Part shown: positions 5,369 through 10,555 of the stretch, one piece after another
Layout: every line of letters begins with the position of its first letter
Position numbering within the stretch: position 1 is the stretch's first letter
Source: CAZXCQ01 sp964639275
GTDB lineage: Bacteria; Desulfobacterota; DSM-4660; Desulfatiglandales; Desulfatiglandaceae
Direction: 5' to 3'
Length of the DNA stretch: 10,555 bases
NCBI GenBank assembly: GCA_964639275.1
Contig: CAZXCQ010000217.1
Location: 1 to 10,555, forward strand
Made by a program: the position numbers and the translations under genes
The notes under the pieces: model-generated
The model's input: the letters and a program-made list of their open reading frames with translations, nothing else
The model's database searches: none
Told to the model about the DNA's origin: nothing

Positions 5369-8300
5369 AGCGCCCAAAGGACCGGCTCCACAGGGTCATT
5401 GTGATCGGGGCAAACCCGGCGGGTATTGCGGCCGCAACCAAGCTGGGGGAGCTGCGCATCCCGGTGACACTTATCGACGGTGACCCGGACCTGAATCAAA
5501 AACTCTCAAAGAAAGAATGGCGGTTGCCCTCGGGTTTATCCCTCAATTTTGCCTACCGGTCAGGGCTCTTGAGGATCCTGAGAAATCCCGGAATCCGTTG
5601 TCTCTTACCCGCTGAGATAACTTCCCTCAAGCACAATCCCCAGGGCTTCCGCGCCCAGGTTAGAAGACTCCAGACATTCGTTGACCGCGATCGCTGCACC
5701 CTGTGCGGGAGATGCGTCGAGATCTGCCCGGTCTCCACCCCCGACGGTGTAAGACCCATCGTATTTAATGGCAGGAACAGCCTCCCGGGTGGACCCGTGA
5801 TCAATAAGAGACGCCAACCCCTCTGCCAGGCCAACTGCCCCCTAGGGGTTAATGCCCAGGCCTATATCGCCCTGGCAAGCGATGGGAAGTTCCGGGAGGC
5901 CCTTGAGGTGGTCAGGCGAGATAACATCCTGCCCGGGATCTGCGGCAGGGTATGCAGACACCCCTGTGAGGAAGGGTGCAGGCGGAGTGAGCTGGACGAG
6001 GCCATTGCCATAAGGGATATCAAGAGATTCCTGGCCGATTATGAGATCTCCAGCCCCCACGAAATGCCCCCTTTAAAAATCCCGGCAAGAAAAGAGAGGG
6101 TTGCGGTGATCGGCTCAGGACCTGCGGGGCTGGCTGCTGCAGCTGACATGGCCCGTCTGGGTTATAAGGTAACGGTCTTTGAAAAGGAAAAGTGCCCCGG
6201 CGGATTGCTCCGTTACGGAATCGGACCCCATCGGCTCCCAAGGGATATCCTGGATCATGAACTGGGATATATCCGGAGGCTGGGTGTTCGGTTTATGACC
6301 AGCCATCCGATCGACATACCGCAGGGACTATACAAACTCCAACAAGACTTTGATGCCACGATATTGACGATCGGGTCCTGGGTTGACAGAAAACTGGGTG
6401 TACCCGGAGAGGACCTGGAGGGGATCGATGGATGCCTGTCCGTGCTAAACCGGGTCTACCGGGACGATCTTGAAGACCTGAATTTGAAGATGGAAAAGGG
6501 CGAGAAGACCCCGAGTGTGGCCGTAATCGGCGATGGCAACGCCGCCTTTGACGTGGCACGCGCCCTAAGGCGGTTGGGCGGCCATATTACCATACTCTCC
6601 TGGTTTCCAGAGGAGCTGATCCCGGCAGAAAAAGGGGAGATCAGGGGGGCCCTCGAAGAAGGAATCGTACTGAGGGATCAGATCCAGGTTGTGGGGTTTT
6701 CGGGTAGAGACGGAAGGCTGGATGTCCTTCATTGCAGACCGACCAGACCCGGCAAACCGGATGAGAAGGGAATCCCCTGGCCGGTTATCGTCCCGGGCAG
6801 TGAGACGATTGAACTTGAATTTGACCGGGCCATAGTGGCCATCGGGCAGCTTGGGCCTTTCGCCGAAGGCCCCCCAAAAGGTCCGGGTGCGCAGAATCAG
6901 CGCCGGCGAAAGACCCTCTCGATCACCCGAGGCGGTCTTGTGGAGGTGGACGACTCACTTGCCACCACCATCCGGGGGGTCTTTGCCGCGGGGGATGCGG
7001 TTACGGGTCCCAGCTCTGTGGTAGAGGCAATGGCCAGTGGTCGGAAGGCTGCCCGTCTGGTGCACCGCTACCTGAGTGGTAAAGCGCTCATCGCACAAGG
7101 ACCGTCCAGACCCGAATGGAAGGATTTTTCAGAGATCCCATCCGATATCCCCTCGCTGGCGCGACCCACCATGCCTGAGAGACAGCCTGCGGCAAGGGAA
7201 GGCAATTTTCTAGAGGTGGCGTTGGGCCTGAGCGAAGCCCAGGTCCTTTCCGAGGCAGAGCGCTGTCTCCAGTGCGGGGGCTGTTCTGAGTGTCTGATCT
7301 GCGCCGAGGTCTGTAGCGCCGTGGGGGCGATCGATCACCGGGAGCAACTGGAAAAGGGTGTCGAGCACGCAGGGGTGGTGATCATCGCTGATCCTGAGCT
7401 GGCACCTCCGGTCAAAGGGGATGACGTGATCAGGGCCTATGGACCAAAGGCCGCCAAACCGGATGTCCACGCAATGATCACACGGGGTTTTGCAGCGGCT
7501 GCCAGGGCCATGATCCTTCTGGAAGGCACATCACAAAGGCCCAGAGGGGGAGGGGTCTCCTTTTTGGCCCCCGACCGGGAGCTTTCCCCTGAGATACGGA
7601 CTGCAGTATTTGTGTGCCGGTGTAACGACGCCCTGGGCTGGCTGGATGAGATGGACCAATATGTGGCCCACCTGACTGAGAAACCGGACATTGTCCACGC
7701 CGAGGTCATGCCATCGGCATGTGTACCGGAGGGCTCTTCGGCCATTTTGCGCGCCATCCGTGAAAAGGGTATTACCCGCGCGGTCCTTGCCTCGTGTGTG
7801 TGCTGCCCCCTCGATTTTGTGTGCAGCGCCTGTACGGATCAGCGCAGCCGTCTAAAGGATGCCCTGTTCAGAGGCACCGGTGTGAGCCGTTCTATGCTGG
7901 AGACCTGCAACCTGAGGGGTGAGGTGCTCCCATTTCTCCGGAGTGACGCCCACCTGGCACTTAATCGTTTTGTCGGCCTTATCGAGAGATCCATCTACCG
8001 GGCCAAGAGGCTAAGGCCGCTGCCGGCGCCCGCAAGAAACTATAATTTTACCACTGCCATCATCGGTGATTCGGAAGCGACCGTAAGCAGCGCCCAGACC
8101 CTCGCTGATGCCGGGCTCGAAGTCTTTATGTTTGGCACCCCGGAAAGACCCCTTGCGGGGAAATTGAACCATCCCAATGTCCACTACTTTGAGGGCTCTG
8201 AGGTCAAGGGGCTGAGCGGCACCCTGGGGGGCTTTCAGGTCTTTGTAAAATCTGGTGAGTTTTCGCAGGTCTTGCAAGTGGGCGCCGTCATCCTGGGAGA

Positions 8301-8802
8301 AAAGTCCAGGCATCTGATCCCCTATCTCCCCCAGGAAGGCCTCCCCAGCCACACGGTAGCCTCGGCCATGCAGAAACAGGGCGCCGCCGGAACCCCCTTT
8401 CTCTATCCGGGTGGCACATCCATCGCCGGTCTTTTCTTGGCAAATCCACCGGGCATCCATGTCTCAGAAAAAAAGAAGGGGGAGGCCGCCGCTGTCATGG
8501 CCGCATCAATCATGCCCCGGGGCCCCAGACAGAGCAAGGGATACACAGTGGTGGTGGACAAGGATCGATGCCGGGGCTGCGGCCGCTGCATGGAGGCCTG
8601 TCCCTACCAGGCGGTGACATTTCTCAGAAATGCTGCGGGGGGCTGGTCTGCCACGGTCGATGAGGCATTGTGTAAGGGCTGCGGCAACTGCATCTCTATC
8701 TGCCCGTCAAATGCCGCGGACAGCCCATATCGAGACCGGGCATATCTTGAAAAGCTGCTGGAGGATCTCTGGGTATGGGAAGGGGCCCCCAGGGTCTCAT
8801 AA
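5365..8802 (+). CDS. hdrA: HdrA-like iron-sulfur flavoprotein with inserted GltD/NfnL-type module
   Basis: A 1145-residue cytoplasmic electron-transfer protein. Visible order: an HdrA-type Rossmann segment (11-105) with GANPAG at 15-20; a [4Fe-4S] motif C111/C114/C117/C121; a GltD/NfnL module with N-terminal cysteines C154, C158, C193, C197, C201, C205, FAD loop GSGPAG (250-255), a second dinucleotide loop GDGNAAFD (389-396) and AAGDAVTGP (541-549); a six-cysteine stretch (C634 to C650); the continuation of the HdrA reductase fold (to about 730); an HdrA N-domain-like region from CRC (751-753) through C786, C811-C823 and C848; a degenerate Rossmann segment (about 898-1010); and two C-terminal motifs C1069-C1079 and C1103-C1113. 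Canonical HdrA has no GltD insertion and places the CRC domain first. It starts by ATGA overlap with korC. The likely role is passing electrons between KorD/ferredoxin, NAD(H) and the following HdrBC-like protein. No GltB partner is present, so glutamate synthase is unlikely. Family assignment is firm; the reaction is inferred. Confidence 0.88.
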   Translation: MKRPKDRLHRVIVIGANPAGIAAATKLGELRIPVTLIDGDPDLNQKLSKKEWRLPSGLSLNFAYRSGLLRILRNPGIRCLLPAEITSLKHNPQGFRAQVRRLQTFVDRDRCTLCGRCVEICPVSTPDGVRPIVFNGRNSLPGGPVINKRRQPLCQANCPLGVNAQAYIALASDGKFREALEVVRRDNILPGICGRVCRHPCEEGCRRSELDEAIAIRDIKRFLADYEISSPHEMPPLKIPARKERVAVIGSGPAGLAAAADMARLGYKVTVFEKEKCPGGLLRYGIGPHRLPRDILDHELGYIRRLGVRFMTSHPIDIPQGLYKLQQDFDATILTIGSWVDRKLGVPGEDLEGIDGCLSVLNRVYRDDLEDLNLKMEKGEKTPSVAVIGDGNAAFDVARALRRLGGHITILSWFPEELIPAEKGEIRGALEEGIVLRDQIQVVGFSGRDGRLDVLHCRPTRPGKPDEKGIPWPVIVPGSETIELEFDRAIVAIGQLGPFAEGPPKGPGAQNQRRRKTLSITRGGLVEVDDSLATTIRGVFAAGDAVTGPSSVVEAMASGRKAARLVHRYLSGKALIAQGPSRPEWKDFSEIPSDIPSLARPTMPERQPAAREGNFLEVALGLSEAQVLSEAERCLQCGGCSECLICAEVCSAVGAIDHREQLEKGVEHAGVVIIADPELAPPVKGDDVIRAYGPKAAKPDVHAMITRGFAAAARAMILLEGTSQRPRGGGVSFLAPDRELSPEIRTAVFVCRCNDALGWLDEMDQYVAHLTEKPDIVHAEVMPSACVPEGSSAILRAIREKGITRAVLASCVCCPLDFVCSACTDQRSRLKDALFRGTGVSRSMLETCNLRGEVLPFLRSDAHLALNRFVGLIERSIYRAKRLRPLPAPARNYNFTTAIIGDSEATVSSAQTLADAGLEVFMFGTPERPLAGKLNHPNVHYFEGSEVKGLSGTLGGFQVFVKSGEFSQVLQVGAVILGEKSRHLIPYLPQEGLPSHTVASAMQKQGAAGTPFLYPGGTSIAGLFLANPPGIHVSEKKKGEAAAVMAASIMPRGPRQSKGYTVVVDKDRCRGCGRCMEACPYQAVTFLRNAAGGWSATVDEALCKGCGNCISICPSNAADSPYRDRAYLEKLLEDLWVWEGAPRVS

Positions 8803-8821
8803 AAAGGCGGGCATCGATTTA

Positions 8822-8898
8822 GCTTTTTTCAATATTGACACTCGGACAGGGGAATGGGGGTTCGGAATCCCCATTCCCCGGGTTTCAAAAGGTGTTAT
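8822..8898. repeat. Third hairpin repeat unit, upstream of the HdrBC-like gene
   Basis: This is the best-preserved copy of the repeat family in the korB-korC gap. GGGGAATGGGG (8849-8859) pairs perfectly with CCCCATTCCCC (8869-8879), followed by a wobble pair and two AT pairs around loop cgg (8863-8865). It is preceded by the conserved gcttttttca (8822-8831) and followed by gggtttcaaaaggtgttat (8880-8898), a motif resembling 1526-1543. No U tract follows. It occupies most of the 110 bp gap and lies immediately before the ribosome binding site of the next gene, so it could influence its expression. Confidence 0.75.
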
Positions 8899-8912
8899 AG
8901 AGGCGTAAAGAT

Positions 8913-10496
8913 ATGGCGGATTTTTCTGTCATCCTTTTTTTGTGCAGCTGGGGGCCGCACGCGGCCTTTCAGGCGCTTCAGGATCGGGCCGCCCAGATTC
9001 CCCCGGAGATCAAGATGGTGCGCATCCCGTGCTCGGGGAGGATCAGCAAGGCCCTCCTCTTCAAGCCCTTTGAAATGGGCGCCGATGGAGTTATCCTGGC
9101 CGGGTGCAAGACAGGCACCTGTCGCTATGGCACCGGGACCCCCACGGCCCGGAGAAACGAAGACCACGCGCGCGCCATCTTACACCTGCTAGGCCTGGGT
9201 GAAGATCGCCTCCGCTTGATGACCTTTATGCCGGAGGATTCGGAAGGATTGCTGCACTCCCTCAGGGAATTCTGCCGGGAAATACGGGCGATCGGCAAAA
9301 GCCCCGTGATACCAAGCCCGGAGGCTGCACCGCCATCCGAGATCCTGGGGTTGACCAAAGCGGTTGTGGCAGCCCACGATGTCTATGCCTGTCAGGACTG
9401 CGGAAAATGCTCCTCTGCCTGTTCTTTGACGCTTGTCGGCAAACCCTTCTCGCCCAGGGCAATCGCCAGTAATATCATATCGGGAAACACCAATTCTGCC
9501 GGCGTGGAAAAGGACGTCTGGTCGTGTCTTGTCTGCGGGCTCTGTTATGACCGATGCCCTTCTGCCGTAAACTTTCCCGAGTTTATAAAGGACATGCGTC
9601 ACATCCTCAAAAAGGGTGGATCAAGAGATCATCAGGCCCATGGTGGCTTTTTTCAGTCGCTGATGAGGACCATGACCTCAAAGGACCTGAAGATGAGGCG
9701 CTGGGGGTGGCTGCCGGATGATATACAGGTGGACCCGCGGGGAAAGACCCTCTTTTTTGGTGGTTGTGCCCCCTATTTTGACACCTTTTTTAAGGGATTT
9801 CTGGGGATACAGACATGCGACATCGTGATTGACAGCCTCAGGCTCCTCAACTTCTTTGACATCTTCCCCTCTTTGCTGGAAGGTGAACGGTGCTGCGGGC
9901 ATGACCTTCTGTGGAGCGGGGACAAGGAGAACTTCCTGAAGCTCGCAAGGCTCAATGTAAACGCCGTCCAGGGCCTGGGTGTTGAGGAACTGATCACGGC
10001 CTGCCCCGAGTGCTACCGGGCATTCACCCACGACTACCCTGCCGAGGGTGTGGCAGTGGATTTCAGGGTAAGGCATATCTTTGATCTTCTGGAGGAGGAA
10101 ATCGGTAAAGGCGCGGTGGGGTTTAAGGGCCTTGACCGGAGCCTGACCTTTCAAGACCCCTGCAGGCTGAGTCGCCTGGAGGGCCGTCCTGAACTCCCGA
10201 GAAGATTGTTAAACAGACTCAAACCCGTTGCCTTCAACGAAATGCAGGATCGGGCCGGAGGGGCCATCTGTTGTGGTAATAGTGCCTGGACCGGGTGTGA
10301 TTCATACAGCAAGGCACTCCAGGTAAAACGGATCCGGCAGGCCCAGAACACCGGGAGTGATCTGCTCGTCACGGCCTGCCCGAAATGCCAGATCCATTTA
10401 CGCTGCGCCATGCAGGACCCCTTTTTGGGCCAAGAGCTCAATATGGATATGATGGATCTGACAAGTCTCCTGGCCAGGACCATCAGGTGGGAATAG
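8913..10496 (+). CDS. MvhD-HdrC-HdrB fusion (soluble heterodisulfide-reductase-like subunit)
   Basis: A 527-residue protein joining three modules that are usually separate. Residues 1-125 resemble MvhD, the [2Fe-2S] subunit that passes electrons to HdrA, with C11, C40 in PCSGR and C65/C70 in GCKTGTC. Residues 150-230 form an HdrC di-cluster domain: C160/C163/C166/C170 and C205/C208/C211/C215. Residues 280-515 form an HdrB domain with two CCG repeats: C285, C327-C328, C364/C367 and C417, C453-C454, C489/C492. In characterised HdrB such repeats hold non-cubane [4Fe-4S] clusters that reduce the CoM-CoB disulfide. Bacteria lack that substrate, so the true acceptor is unknown. The HdrC-HdrB order also matches HdrD, but the MvhD domain and absence of HdrE favour a soluble complex. 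The start at 8913 has agagg (8899-8903) upstream. The MvhD CxWC motif is altered to CSWG. Confidence 0.92.
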   Translation: MADFSVILFLCSWGPHAAFQALQDRAAQIPPEIKMVRIPCSGRISKALLFKPFEMGADGVILAGCKTGTCRYGTGTPTARRNEDHARAILHLLGLGEDRLRLMTFMPEDSEGLLHSLREFCREIRAIGKSPVIPSPEAAPPSEILGLTKAVVAAHDVYACQDCGKCSSACSLTLVGKPFSPRAIASNIISGNTNSAGVEKDVWSCLVCGLCYDRCPSAVNFPEFIKDMRHILKKGGSRDHQAHGGFFQSLMRTMTSKDLKMRRWGWLPDDIQVDPRGKTLFFGGCAPYFDTFFKGFLGIQTCDIVIDSLRLLNFFDIFPSLLEGERCCGHDLLWSGDKENFLKLARLNVNAVQGLGVEELITACPECYRAFTHDYPAEGVAVDFRVRHIFDLLEEEIGKGAVGFKGLDRSLTFQDPCRLSRLEGRPELPRRLLNRLKPVAFNEMQDRAGGAICCGNSAWTGCDSYSKALQVKRIRQAQNTGSDLLVTACPKCQIHLRCAMQDPFLGQELNMDMMDLTSLLARTIRWE

Positions 10497-10501
10497 AAGA
10501 A

Positions 10502-10525
10502 GTGTAACCATTCACGGGTTCAAAG
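10502..10525. repeat. Second copy of the inverted-repeat end sequence
   Basis: These 24 bases match 1396-1419 at 21 positions in the same orientation and begin five bases after the last stop codon. They share the ggttcaaag core also found at 1527-1535. This probably marks the edge of another copy of the element at 1398-1715, continuing beyond the window. Confidence 0.55.
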
Positions 10526-10555
10526 GTTTCCCGATTTACCTCCCTGGCAAAGAGG

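Noticed and set aside
5824..7090. GltD-like region read as the glutamate synthase small subunit
   Set aside because: It is embedded in a larger HdrA-like chain, no gltB is nearby, and the NADPH Arg pair is missing; NfnL-like electron transfer fits better.
8835..8863. TTGACA (8835-8840) as an internal promoter for the HdrBC-like gene
   Set aside because: No acceptable -10 hexamer lies 16-18 bp downstream, where the GC-rich hairpin sits; the TTGACA falls in the repeat core and the other copy there reads TTGGCA.
8849..8879. Rho-independent terminator after the HdrA/GltD gene
   Set aside because: The hairpin is strong but is followed by gggtttcaaaagg, not a U tract; the minus-strand reading also lacks one.
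8913..10496. Annotation as glycolate oxidase iron-sulfur subunit (GlcF) or membrane HdrD
   Set aside because: CCG domains are shared with those families, but the N-terminal MvhD domain, the HdrA neighbour and the lack of an HdrE or glcDE gene favour a soluble Hdr-like complex.

Overview
The window looks like chromosome of a strictly anaerobic bacterium, most likely a sulfate-reducing or syntrophic member of the former Deltaproteobacteria (Desulfobacterota). The reason is gene content: a four-subunit 2-oxoacid:ferredoxin oxidoreductase is directly followed by soluble heterodisulfide-reductase-like (Hdr) flavo- and iron-sulfur proteins, a combination typical of that group. The taxonomic call is inference; no rRNA or marker alignment was possible.

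Layout. Positions 49-1338 (minus strand) hold purA, a complete adenylosuccinate synthetase. Positions 1339-2220 are a non-coding gap. It contains a roughly 318 bp segment bounded by near-identical inverted repeats (1398-1715), a candidate minus-strand promoter for purA (1725-1753), an A-rich stretch with two doubtful micro-ORFs, a perfect-consensus sigma70 promoter reading rightward (2030-2057) and a structured leader with a strong hairpin (2125-2164). From 2221 to 10496 every gene is on the plus strand in one apparent operon: korD, korA, korB, korC, a 1145-residue HdrA/GltD chimera and a 527-residue MvhD-HdrC-HdrB fusion. Genes are coupled by overlaps (korD/korA, korC/chimera) or short gaps. 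The two exceptions are the gaps at 4528-4777 and 8803-8912, and both are filled with copies of the same hairpin-forming intergenic repeat.

How the genes may work together. KorABCD would oxidise a 2-oxoacid with CoA to an acyl-CoA, CO2 and low-potential electrons, which leave through the KorD ferredoxin. The chimera carries an NfnL/GltD-type FAD and dinucleotide-binding module placed inside an HdrA framework, plus at least four other iron-sulfur motif regions. The last protein carries the MvhD electron-entry domain, the HdrC di-cluster domain and the HdrB catalytic domain with two complete CCG motifs for non-cubane clusters. No HdrE, membrane segment or hydrogenase gene is visible, so the system appears cytoplasmic. 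The best hypothesis is a 2-oxoacid-driven, flavin-based electron-bifurcating or confurcating complex linking 2-oxoacid/ferredoxin, NAD(H) and a thiol/disulfide-type acceptor. Partners, substrate and direction are not determined by the sequence.
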